From an uncultured Prevotella sp. (lineage in GTDB: Bacteria; Bacteroidota; Bacteroidia; Bacteroidales; Bacteroidaceae): a DNA stretch of 13,707 nucleotides. The stretch is from the NCBI GenBank assembly GCA_900553155.1, contig USCM01000028.1, positions 1 through 13,707 of the forward strand, given 5' to 3'. A program made the translations under genes and the position numbers. Below the pieces are notes generated by a model. That model saw only the letters and a list, made by a program, of their open reading frames with translations. It searched no databases and had not been told where the DNA came from. Shown piece by piece: positions 7,039 through 13,707 of this stretch (positions are counted from its first letter, which is position 1; the number at the start of each line of letters is the position of its first letter).

Positions 7039-9426
7039 ATGAATAAACTAACGTTACTGAGTGTTGCGCTTGCAGCAAATGCCCTCTCGGCATCTGCCCA
7101 GCGCACCACCTTGAACCTCAAGACTTGGCAGTTCTCTCGCGATAGTATCAACTACTCTCCCGTCACTGTTCCGCACGACTGGGCTATCAACGGCCCCTTC
7201 GACAAGAAGTGGGACCTCCAGAATGTTGCCATCGTGCAGAACGGCGAGACCGAGAAGACCGAGAAGTCGGGACGTTCGGGTGCCTTGCCATGGATAGGAC
7301 GTGGCTTCTACAAGACCACTGTGGACCTTAAGAAGTTGCCAAAGACGGCTGTTCTTGAGTTTGACGGTGCTATGGCAGACCCTCATGTCTATATCAACGG
7401 CAAGCTTGCAGGTCATTGGGCATACGGCTACAACGCCTTCCGAGTGGACGCAGCGCCTTATCTCAAGAAAGGAAAGAACGAGATAAGCGTAAGCCTTGAC
7501 AACCGCGAGGAGAGTTCGCGTTGGTATCCGGGTGGCGGATTGTACCGTCCGGTGCAGCTTGTAACCAATGCCGACGCTGCTACAATCAATCAGTGGGGAT
7601 GCTATTTCCGCACAGAGTCGATAGCCGACGGCAAGGCAGAGATAAGCATCTGCACCAATATTAATAATGTAGACAAGACGCTCTCGGTAGAAAACCAGCT
7701 TGTTGACGCTACAGGAAAGATTGTGGCGCAGTACAAGTACGGCGACTTCGACGCCCAGGGCAATGTACAGAAGAAGCTAACCGTTGACAACGCGCAGCTA
7801 TGGTCGCCCGAATCGCCATATCTCTACAAGCTCGTAACACGTCTGTACCGCAACAACAAGCTTGTTGACCAGGTGCAGCAGAAGGTTGGCATACGCACGG
7901 TGCATGTGGCGCAGTATGACGGTTTTCAGCTTAACGGCGTGACAAGGAAGATTAAGGGAGTGTGCTTGCACCACGACCTCGGTCCGCTTGGAGCCGCCGT
8001 CAACAAGGCTGCCCTTATCCGCCAGGTTCGCACGATGAAGGAGATGGGTTGCGACGCCATCCGCACGGCGCACAATATGCCGTCTACTTGGCAGATGGAG
8101 ATATGCGACTCGATGGGTATGATGGTTATGGCAGAGAGCTTCGACATGTGGATCTATCCTAAATGCAAGAATGGATATGCCCTCAACTTCAAGGAGTGGG
8201 CAGACAAGGACATAGAGAATCTGGTGCTCAACCACCGCAATCATCCCTCTATCGTAATGTGGAGCATCGGCAACGAGATTCCAGAACAGTGGAGCGAGGA
8301 GGGCAGATGCATCTCCGAGCACTTGCAGAATCTCTGCCATAAGTTCGACCCCACACGTCCTGTGACACAGGGTATGGACCGGGCCGAGGATGCATTGAAG
8401 TCGGGTTTTGCACAGGTTATGGATGTTCCGGGCTTCAACTACCGTGTACACAAGTACGACAAGAATATCCGTCAGTTGCCAAAGGGGTTCCTTTTGGGCT
8501 CTGAGACGGCGTCGACCGTAAGCTCGCGTGGTGTTTATAAGTTCCCCGTTGAGGCTTCCAGCTCCAAGACCTACGCCGACGGACAGTGCTCAAGCTACGA
8601 TGTGGAGTATTGTCCGTGGAGCAATCTGCCCGACGACGACTGGTGCATGCAGGACGACCGCGACTATACCATCGGCGAGTTTGTATGGACTGGTTACGAT
8701 TATCTTGGCGAACCGTCGCCCTATGACGAGTACTGGCCGTCGCGTTCGAGCTACTTCGGCATCTGCGATCTTGCCGGATTGCCAAAAGACCGCTACTGGT
8801 TGTACCGCTCTCACTGGCGCAAGGACGATGCTACGCTGCACGTGTTGCCTCACTGGACGTTCCCCGAAAGAGTGGGAGAGACAACCCCCGTCTACTGCTA
8901 TACATCGTGGCCATCGGCAGAGCTGTTTGTCAACGGCAAGAGTCAGGGCAGAATAGTGAAGAATCCAGGTACCCGTCTCGACCGCTATCGTCTGCGCTGG
9001 AACAACGTTAGGTATGAGCCGGGCGAGATAAAGGTAGTGGCTTACGACTACGACGGCACTCCACGTGGCGAGAAGATAGTACGCACGGCAGGCGCTCCGG
9101 CGCGCATCGTGCTGAAAGCCGACCGCAACAGGATATCGTCAAAGGGCGAAGACCTCTCGTTTGTCACCGTATCGGTGGTTGACAAGAATGGCACCCCGTG
9201 TCCAACAGCAACCAACAAGATGAAGTTTGAGGTGTCGGGAGCGGGCAAGTATCGTGCAGCCTGCAACGGCGACGCAACCTCGCTTGTGGCTTTCAACTCT
9301 ACGGAGATGCCGCTCTTCAGTGGCGAGTTGGTAGTGGTTGTAGAAGGATTGAAGCGCGGCACAGCCATGCTTAGCGTGTCGGCAGATGGTTTGCCTACGG
9401 CAAAGCTGCCGATTGAGGTAGAATAA
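7039..9426 (+). CDS. GH2 family beta-galactosidase, secreted
   Basis: This 795-residue glycoside hydrolase probably releases galactose from the oligosaccharides made by the upstream GH53 enzyme. A cleavable signal peptide ends at about residue 20 (SASA/Q), which suggests the periplasm. Domains in order: GH2 sugar-binding domain (about 25-180, with RWYPGGGLYRPV at 161-172), immunoglobulin-like domain (about 182-290), TIM barrel (about 295-595), a DUF4982-like domain (about 612-680) and a C-terminal Ig-like domain (about 685-795). The acid/base is E413 in WSIGNE. The nucleophile is most likely E489 in LGSETAS, with the conserved GEFVWTGYDYLGEPSPY following at 546-562. The length fits this Bacteroidales subgroup. 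Specificity within GH2 cannot be read reliably from sequence; galactosidase rests on the family form and the GH53 neighbour. Expression is probably coupled to GH53. Confidence 0.9.
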   Translation: MNKLTLLSVALAANALSASAQRTTLNLKTWQFSRDSINYSPVTVPHDWAINGPFDKKWDLQNVAIVQNGETEKTEKSGRSGALPWIGRGFYKTTVDLKKLPKTAVLEFDGAMADPHVYINGKLAGHWAYGYNAFRVDAAPYLKKGKNEISVSLDNREESSRWYPGGGLYRPVQLVTNADAATINQWGCYFRTESIADGKAEISICTNINNVDKTLSVENQLVDATGKIVAQYKYGDFDAQGNVQKKLTVDNAQLWSPESPYLYKLVTRLYRNNKLVDQVQQKVGIRTVHVAQYDGFQLNGVTRKIKGVCLHHDLGPLGAAVNKAALIRQVRTMKEMGCDAIRTAHNMPSTWQMEICDSMGMMVMAESFDMWIYPKCKNGYALNFKEWADKDIENLVLNHRNHPSIVMWSIGNEIPEQWSEEGRCISEHLQNLCHKFDPTRPVTQGMDRAEDALKSGFAQVMDVPGFNYRVHKYDKNIRQLPKGFLLGSETASTVSSRGVYKFPVEASSSKTYADGQCSSYDVEYCPWSNLPDDDWCMQDDRDYTIGEFVWTGYDYLGEPSPYDEYWPSRSSYFGICDLAGLPKDRYWLYRSHWRKDDATLHVLPHWTFPERVGETTPVYCYTSWPSAELFVNGKSQGRIVKNPGTRLDRYRLRWNNVRYEPGEIKVVAYDYDGTPRGEKIVRTAGAPARIVLKADRNRISSKGEDLSFVTVSVVDKNGTPCPTATNKMKFEVSGAGKYRAACNGDATSLVAFNSTEMPLFSGELVVVVEGLKRGTAMLSVSADGLPTAKLPIEVE

Positions 9427-9436
9427 AAAGATATGA

Positions 9437-9480
9437 AATGACAAAAGGCTATGGCGTTTGCGCCATAGCCTTTTGTCATT
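9437..9480. terminator. Bidirectional terminator, perfect 20-bp stem
   Basis: AATGACAAAAGGCTATGGCG at 9437-9456 and its exact complement at 9461-9480 enclose the loop TTTG. It sits just after the GH2 stop and ahead of the convergent metallophosphatase stop at 9519. The stem has an A/T-rich foot on each side, so it can work in both directions. A short gene-free stretch (9481-9518) follows with nothing notable. Confidence 0.9.
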
Positions 9481-9518
9481 ATGGTAGCAGCAGATGCTTT
9501 AACGCTGCTTATTATTTG

Positions 9519-10361
9519 TTATTTGGCCAACTTAACCAGCAGTTTACCCACGAATATGGCGCTCTTGCCATTCTGGTCATCGGGTATCTTCTTGCCGTCG
9601 GCATTGTCTATATACTGCAGAGTCTTGAAGAAGGTGTGCGAGTGTCCGCCAAGAACGATGTCGATATCGCGGTTGGCGGCAATCATCTTATGGTCGTCCA
9701 CATTCATGTTCATAATCCATCCGAGGTGTGAGAGGCAAATCACGAGGTCGCACTTCTCCTTATACTTGAGCATGTGGGCAACGTCGTTGGCGGTCTTTAT
9801 AGGGTCGAGATACTTAACACCCTCGCACTTGGTGGCATCCACCAAACCATCCAGCTGTGGGCAGATGCCCAGCACGCCGATGCGCACACCGGCACGCTTG
9901 ATGATGATGTAAGGCTTGACGGTGCCCTCAACAGGTGTGCCAGTAAAGTCGTAGTTGGAGCAAACGATGGGGAACTCGGCCATGCGGAAGAGTCGAGCCA
10001 TATTCTCCAAGCCAAAGTCGAACTCGTGGTTGCCTATTGTCACGGCGTCGTATCGCATGCGGTTCATCAGTCCAATCTCCACATCGCCCTTGAACATGGT
10101 GTAGAAAGGCGAGCCTTGAGAGAAGTCGCCCGAGTCGAACAGCAGCAAGTCGGGGTTCTGCTTGCGTTCCTCGTTGAGCATGGCTATGCGGCGTAAGAAT
10201 CCTCCTCGTCCAGCCACGACGGTGTCGGCAAGGTTAGGGTTGAGCGGCAGTATGCAACTGTGTGTGTCGTTGGTGTGCAGTATCTCCAACGTCTTGGTCT
10301 TCTGGGCCGACATTGTAGTGGCGATACAGAAGAGCGATATGATAATTAATAGCTTCTTCAT
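9519..10361 (-). CDS. 5'-nucleotidase metallophosphatase domain protein (UshA N-terminal half)
   Basis: This 280-residue secreted metallophosphoesterase matches only the catalytic half of UshA-type 5'-nucleotidases. A signal peptide ends at about residue 20 (MSAQ), so it is probably periplasmic. The two-metal site is complete: D32 and H34 (NDTH), D79 (SGD), N111 and H112 (GNHE), H212 (SHLG), H240 and H242 (GGHSH). The C-terminal substrate-binding domain is missing here but is encoded by the gene immediately upstream, 15 bases away. The protein ends shortly after the region where the interdomain linker would start, so it is a complete domain rather than a random truncation. Likely role: dephosphorylating nucleotides or related phosphoesters for nucleoside and phosphate recovery. 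The exact substrate is unknown. Confidence 0.92.
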   Translation of the reverse strand: MKKLLIIISLFCIATTMSAQKTKTLEILHTNDTHSCILPLNPNLADTVVAGRGGFLRRIAMLNEERKQNPDLLLFDSGDFSQGSPFYTMFKGDVEIGLMNRMRYDAVTIGNHEFDFGLENMARLFRMAEFPIVCSNYDFTGTPVEGTVKPYIIIKRAGVRIGVLGICPQLDGLVDATKCEGVKYLDPIKTANDVAHMLKYKEKCDLVICLSHLGWIMNMNVDDHKMIAANRDIDIVLGGHSHTFFKTLQYIDNADGKKIPDDQNGKSAIFVGKLLVKLAK

Positions 10362-10376
10362 ATAATTTCGGTCGTA

Positions 10377-11147
10377 TTATTTCTTAACGCTAACACGTCC
10401 CTCAACCTTAGCCTCTACGGCCTTGCCCTCGGCGTGCATAGCTTTAAAATAGTTCTCGATAAGGAATCGTGCGTTGTTGTCCTCGCTCTGTGGCGACACA
10501 AAGTTGGTCTTCTTCTTGAAGGCATCGAGGTGGTCGTTGCCCTGAGCCAGGTAGTCGATGGTGGTTATGCGGTAAGAGGCGTTGGGGTCGACAGGCTTGC
10601 CGTTGATGGCAGCCGACAGCAGCTTGCCGTCCTTGCTAATCTCAAGACGTATGCTGTGGCTAACGCCCTCGCCTCCAACCATAGCCATCTGGCTGAATAG
10701 CTCCATGACATCGGCACCGCTAAGTGTAAGGAAGCAAATCTTGTTCTCAAACGGAGCGATGTCTAATATGTCGCCGCGTGTGACGTTGCCCTTGCTCAGC
10801 GAGGCACGTATGCCGCCCATGTTGTACACGGCAAAGTCGGGATGCTCGCCAAATCGGGCACTGCTGTATACAAGGATGTCGGCAAGAAGGTTGGACAGCG
10901 GACTCTCCGGGCGGAATCGTGGCATATCGCAGGCTGCCACACCCATAACGGGCGACATGATGTCGTCTACCTTCTGCTTGTATGGAGCAAGGAAAGCGGT
11001 GGCCTCACTGTCGGGATTGGCGTCGTAGCGCTGGTCGATAACGATGCGTGTGCGCTGCACGTCAGCCACCGAGTATTGGTGCTGTGCGCACGACGTAGCT
11101 ATGAGCGAGGCCGTGGCAAGCGATAGTATAACGGTTTGTTTGTTCAT
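10377..11147 (-). CDS. 5'-nucleotidase C-terminal domain lipoprotein (UshA C-terminal half)
   Basis: This 256-residue protein matches the substrate-specificity half of 5'-nucleotidases and has no metal-site half. It begins with a lipoprotein signal (IATSC, C20), then a conserved ESPLSNLLAD at 81-90, NMGGIRASL at 109-117, GDILDIAPFEN at 125-135 and YRITTIDYLAQGNDHLDAF at 192-210. In UshA-like enzymes the last region normally carries a GGDG(Y/F)-type motif that stacks the base; here it reads QGNDHL, so ligand preference may differ. It precedes the metallophosphatase gene by 15 bases, with domain order reversed relative to one-chain enzymes. Both have their own export signals, so they probably meet in the periplasm, with this partner membrane-anchored. 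A frameshift origin is unlikely given the reversed order. Confidence 0.9.
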   Translation of the reverse strand: MNKQTVILSLATASLIATSCAQHQYSVADVQRTRIVIDQRYDANPDSEATAFLAPYKQKVDDIMSPVMGVAACDMPRFRPESPLSNLLADILVYSSARFGEHPDFAVYNMGGIRASLSKGNVTRGDILDIAPFENKICFLTLSGADVMELFSQMAMVGGEGVSHSIRLEISKDGKLLSAAINGKPVDPNASYRITTIDYLAQGNDHLDAFKKKTNFVSPQSEDNNARFLIENYFKAMHAEGKAVEAKVEGRVSVKK

Positions 11148-11170
11148 TGTTTGGATGTTTATTTTTACTG

Positions 11171-11204
11171 CAAAGTTATTAATTTTTTGCTCATAAGCGC
11201 CAAA
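11171..11204 (-). promoter_or_regulatory. Promoter of the split 5'-nucleotidase operon
   Basis: On the minus strand TTTG (11201-11204) is followed after 22 bases by TAACTTTG (11171-11178), an exact TAnnTTTG. The spacing is one base longer than the usual 19-21. The transcript would begin near 11165, leaving a short leader before the ATG at 11147. It is back-to-back with the rplS promoter. Confidence 0.65.
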
Positions 11205-11248
11205 AGTCGATTATTTTTGTGCTCTCAAACCACTTAACTCGCTAAATA

Positions 11249-11280
11249 TTTGTCGGTTATATAAAAAAGTGGTAACTTTG
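11249..11280 (+). promoter_or_regulatory. rplS promoter, Bacteroidetes consensus
   Basis: TTTG at 11249-11252 and TAACTTTG at 11273-11280 are separated by 20 bases, a full match to the Bacteroidetes housekeeping promoter (TTTG, 19-21 bases, TAnnTTTG). The transcript should start near 11285-11288, giving a leader of about 85 bases before the rplS ATG. Confidence 0.85.
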
Positions 11281-11282
11281 CA

Positions 11283-11310
11283 CCCGCTTTTCGGCGTAAC
11301 CGATGACGGG
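11283..11310 (+). promoter_or_regulatory. Stem-loop at the start of the rplS leader
   Basis: CCCG (11283-11286) pairs with CGGG (11307-11310), and inside it TCGG (11291-11294) pairs with CCGA (11300-11303) around the loop CGTAA, leaving an asymmetric internal loop of 4 and 3 bases. It lies right at the predicted 5' end of the rplS mRNA. Ribosomal protein genes are often autoregulated through such leaders, so this is a candidate, not a recognised family. If the transcript starts a few bases inside 11283, the outer stem would be lost. Confidence 0.4.
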
Positions 11311-11372
11311 AAGAAGAGTTGCCCAGTTATGTTGCGCGAGAACGATAAACAAATTTAATTATCAAATTTACA

Positions 11373-11732
11373 ATGGATTTAATTAAAGTTGCTGAGGAAG
11401 CATTTGCAACCGGCAAGAAGTTCCCAGAGTTCCGTTCTGGTGACACAATCACAGTCGCTTACAAAATTATCGAGGGTTCTAAGGAGCGTATCCAGCTCTA
11501 TCGTGGTGTAGTTATCAAGATCTCTGGTCACGGAGACAAGAAGCGCTTCACCGTTCGCAAGATGTCTGGTACAGTAGGTGTAGAGCGTATCTTCCCAATC
11601 GAGTCGCCTAACATCGACAGCATCGAGGTCAACAAGCACGGTAAGGTACGTCGCGCTAAGCTTTACTACCTCCGCAAGCTCACTGGTAAGAAGGCTCGTA
11701 TCGCTGAGCGTCGCGTTGTTACTGGCGAGTAA
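11373..11732 (+). CDS. rplS: Large-subunit ribosomal protein L19 (bL19)
   Basis: This is a 119-residue ribosomal protein at the 30S-50S interface. Family features run throughout: FRSGDTITVAYKI at 20-32, the YRGVVI strand at 43-48, VRKMSGTVGVERIFPIESP at 61-79 and the basic KVRRAKLYYLRKLTGKKARI at 91-110. The length is normal. The start ATG is preceded by an AT-rich stretch with no Shine-Dalgarno, as usual in this phylum. The gene stands alone with its own promoter and terminator, not in the rpsP-rimM-trmD-rplS operon of Proteobacteria. Codon use looks more biased towards highly expressed codons (GGT, CGT, AAG, CTC) than in neighbouring genes, which fits a ribosomal protein. Confidence 0.98.
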   Translation: MDLIKVAEEAFATGKKFPEFRSGDTITVAYKIIEGSKERIQLYRGVVIKISGHGDKKRFTVRKMSGTVGVERIFPIESPNIDSIEVNKHGKVRRAKLYYLRKLTGKKARIAERRVVTGE

Positions 11733-11760
11733 TACTTGCTTAAGTAGAACCAAACGTAAA

Positions 11761-11807
11761 AGACATAAAAAGGGACTTTGCATTATGCAGAGTCCCTTTT
11801 TGTGTCT
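11761..11807. terminator. Bidirectional terminator between rplS and the M23 peptidase gene
   Basis: The 22-base arms at 11761-11782 and 11786-11807 pair with two mismatches around a 3-base loop. The central part GGGACTTTGCA..TGCAGAGTCCC is followed by TTTTT on the plus strand and has the matching run on the minus strand, so it serves both convergent genes. The right arm ends directly against the peptidase stop codon at 11808. Confidence 0.9.
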
Positions 11808-12938
11808 TTATTTGTTTTTCTTCGATGTTATGCCACCGTTCTTTGTCAGTGTAAGTGTCGATTGTTGCAGCTTGCGTGATGTGTGGTCGAAGATGAGGTT
11901 AGGGTTGAAGCGGCGTCCCTTGAAGTGTGTCTCAAAGTGTAGATGCTCTGTCGTGGCGCGTCCGGTGCGTCCCGTAAGACCTATAACCTGACCTGCCTTA
12001 ACCTTGTCGCCCACCTTAACGAGATTCTTCGACTGGTGCGAGTAGAGTGTCTCCAAGCCGTTGGCATGGCGTATGATGATGCAGTTGCCGTATGCCGAGT
12101 AGCGCGAAGAGCGTGTTACCACACCGTCAAATGCAGCCACAATCTCGTCGTTAGGCTTTGTCTTGAGGTCTACACCGGCATGGCGTCGCTTGCCGCCGTA
12201 GGGGCTTATGACCTTTGCGCCGGGCAGCGGATAAGCCCAACGTTGCTTCTCCATCTTCTCAAGATTCCACTTGAAGGTAGATGACCGGGCAAAGACGTCG
12301 TCCTGCAGCATCTCGCTTTCGCTCTCCTCGATGTCTACTCTGTCGCCGAGGATGCTTACGTTTACAAACTCGCCGTTCTTCTCGCACAGCACTGTCTGGC
12401 GGCGCAAGCGGTGGCTCTTGATGTCGATAATGGTAGAGGGGTTGATGCGGCAGCCGTTTACCATAATGGCAAAGTTGCAGAATATCTTTCCTTCCTTGCT
12501 TCCGGCGATAGCCACTGTCTGTCCGGCACGTACGCGGTCGCCCACGTTCACGAGGTTCTGTGCGTTGTTGCCGTATACAGTCTCCAGTCCGTTGCGGTGT
12601 CGGATAACGATGACGTTGCCCAGCTCCGACTGCTTGCGTGCAAGACGTACCGTACCGTCGAACATCGACTTGACGGCGTCGCCCTCAGTGGTTGTTATCT
12701 CCATATAGTTGTTCTTGCGCATAACCGCCTTGCCCACAGGCAAAGGGAACGAGTATTCGGAAGCCTTCAAAAGGCTGAAGTCGACGTTGAAGGCGTCCGA
12801 TTGGGTGAACAATCCTGGTGTTGCAATGCTTATTTGCTGTTGCTCTGCGGCTGTAAACTGGTGTTTGACCGGAGCCGATGCCGTGGTTGTAAGCACCACG
12901 GGCAGAGCGAGCAACAATAGTAGTTTGCTTATATTCAT
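11808..12938 (-). CDS. Secreted M23 (LytM-type) peptidase with tandem M23-like domains
   Basis: This is a 376-residue secreted protein with a signal peptide ending at about residue 20-22. It has two M23-like beta-barrel domains. The second (about 235-350) keeps the zinc peptidase residues: H253 and D257 in RRHAGVDLK, H301 in LYSHQ, and H332 and H334 in EHLHFE. It should therefore cut peptide cross-links or stem peptides in peptidoglycan. The first (about 65-172) has the same fold signs (GLETVYGNN, VGDRVRAGQTVAIAG) but lacks the HxxxD and HxH residues, so it is probably a non-catalytic binding or regulatory copy. A linker with an acidic stretch (about 204-214) joins them. It lies 16 bases after pgeF and is likely co-transcribed, which suggests a shared cell-wall role. 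Confidence 0.92.
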   Translation of the reverse strand: MNISKLLLLLALPVVLTTTASAPVKHQFTAAEQQQISIATPGLFTQSDAFNVDFSLLKASEYSFPLPVGKAVMRKNNYMEITTTEGDAVKSMFDGTVRLARKQSELGNVIVIRHRNGLETVYGNNAQNLVNVGDRVRAGQTVAIAGSKEGKIFCNFAIMVNGCRINPSTIIDIKSHRLRRQTVLCEKNGEFVNVSILGDRVDIEESESEMLQDDVFARSSTFKWNLEKMEKQRWAYPLPGAKVISPYGGKRRHAGVDLKTKPNDEIVAAFDGVVTRSSRYSAYGNCIIIRHANGLETLYSHQSKNLVKVGDKVKAGQVIGLTGRTGRATTEHLHFETHFKGRRFNPNLIFDHTSRKLQQSTLTLTKNGGITSKKNK

Positions 12939-12954
12939 ATCCCTGTCTTTATTC

Positions 12955-13707
12955 CTATCTTATTATTATACCTGTATATATGCGTCCCGACTCTATGCCG
13001 AGCCTGCGTGCCGAGAAGTAGTTGTCGGCGTTGTCGAAGGTGCAGATGCCGGTGTTGATGATGTTTGCCTCGTCTACACCGTTGTGGGTTAGCATTTGGA
13101 TGTTGGCAAGCGGCAGGTTGATGTGCCACTTTCGCTCAAACGCCTTGGCTGGGTCTTCGGCATTGGGGTTGCGCTTGATGCGCTCCTCGGCTATGGCGCT
13201 CATGTCGAAGGCAGCCTGCTCGAAGGCAGCGTACACCTCGTCGCCCACCTCAAAGTTGTCGAGCGATATGCCCGGACCAATGACGGCCTTAAGCTTGGTA
13301 GGGTCGGTTTGGTAGGCCATGCGCATCTCTTGCACCGCCTTGTGCACGATGCGGGCCTGTGTTCCGCGCCAACCGGCATGTATGGCGGCAGCCGCATGAT
13401 GCTCCTCGTCGTACAGAAGCACCGGGATGCAGTCGGCTGTAGACACTCCGATGCACATACCTGGGATGTTGGTCATAACGGCGTCTACACCCTCGAGCAA
13501 CATCTTCTTGACACCGTCGGGCAGGGTGGCGAACTCCTCGCCAATGATGCGGCTCTCTACACCATGTGTCTGGTGCGGCATAATGATGTGGTTGGCGTCT
13601 ATGCCAAGCTCGTTGGCAAGCAACAGGCGGTTGGCGTCGGTGTTGGCCTTGCTGTCTCCGCAATACTCGTTGATGTTGAGCGAGGCATAGTTGCCCTCGC
13701 TCACACC
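12955..13707 (-). CDS. pgeF: Peptidoglycan editing factor PgeF (YfiH/laccase-domain family), 5' end outside the window
   Basis: About 250 residues of a PgeF/YfiH family protein are present. The family was long labelled polyphenol oxidase; it has purine nucleoside phosphorylase-like and peptidoglycan-editing activity, removing wrongly inserted L-Ser from cell-wall precursors. The metal site is H47 (HQTHG), C92 (STADCIPV) and H109 (AIHAGWRG), counting from the first possible GTG at 13704. The spacing of 45 and 17 matches known family members. The GTG is not the real start: the frame is open to the window end and reads G-V-S-E-G-N-Y-A-S-L-N, the inner part of the conserved GGVS-x-G-x-YASLN motif, so perhaps 15-25 more residues lie beyond 13707. 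It leads into the M23 peptidase gene. Confidence 0.93.
   Translation of the reverse strand, partial: GVSEGNYASLNINEYCGDSKANTDANRLLLANELGIDANHIIMPHQTHGVESRIIGEEFATLPDGVKKMLLEGVDAVMTNIPGMCIGVSTADCIPVLLYDEEHHAAAAIHAGWRGTQARIVHKAVQEMRMAYQTDPTKLKAVIGPGISLDNFEVGDEVYAAFEQAAFDMSAIAEERIKRNPNAEDPAKAFERKWHINLPLANIQMLTHNGVDEANIINTGICTFDNADNYFSARRLGIESGRIYTGIIIR

Noticed and set aside
8528..8956. 142-residue plus-strand frame inside the GH2 gene
   Set aside because: It is a shifted-frame shadow of the GH2 coding sequence with no domain, and there is no disruption of the main frame.
9437..9480. Perfect 20-bp inverted repeat as a novel element
   Set aside because: It lies between two convergent genes with a 4-base loop and A/T-rich feet, so a bidirectional terminator explains it fully.
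9519..11147. One 5'-nucleotidase gene broken by a frameshift
   Set aside because: The two parts are in reversed domain order and each has its own start and export signal, so they are two real genes.
13702..13704. GTG start for PgeF
   Set aside because: The codon is the valine of the conserved GGVS motif and the frame continues to the window end, so the true start is outside.

Overview
The window looks like chromosomal DNA of a Bacteroidales bacterium, most likely Prevotellaceae (inference). The reasons are: promoters of the Bacteroidetes type (TTTG, about 20 bases, then TAnnTTTG), AT-rich starts without clear Shine-Dalgarno sites, a lipoprotein with an S-D-D-D-D export-like signal, the clpP-clpX-recQ order, a RecQ carrying a C-terminal helix-turn-helix tail, and a galactan cassette of GH53 plus GH2.

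Layout. Bases 1-354 are the AT-rich 3' end of a small surface-type lipoprotein gene. Bases 355-930 hold no gene but are dense in repeats: a MITE-like structure (about 501-810, with a perfect 19-bp inverted repeat at 532-550/766-784 and many TATCAC-type half sites) and a four-copy 22-bp tandem repeat that stops just before the recQ stop codon. Bases 931-5078 are a minus-strand operon clpP-clpX-recQ (proteolysis and DNA repair). A divergent DUF805 membrane protein follows (5312-5707). A hairpin-rich spacer then leads to a plus-strand pair: a GH53 endo-galactanase lipoprotein and a secreted GH2 beta-galactosidase (5915-9426), which together would cut type I galactan to galactose. A perfect 20-bp hairpin separates these from a convergent minus-strand pair (9519-11147) that encodes the two halves of a UshA-like 5'-nucleotidase as separate proteins in reversed order. 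rplS (ribosomal protein L19) follows on the plus strand, with a textbook promoter and a structured leader. A shared bidirectional terminator separates it from a minus-strand cell-wall pair: pgeF (peptidoglycan editing factor, cut by the window end) and a secreted protein with one degenerate and one intact M23 domain.

Most of the window is ordinary core and polysaccharide-use gene content, and I see no clear new defence or mobile system. The least explained parts are the 355-930 repeat block, the alternative hairpins upstream of the galactanase, the rplS leader, and the split, order-reversed nucleotidase.
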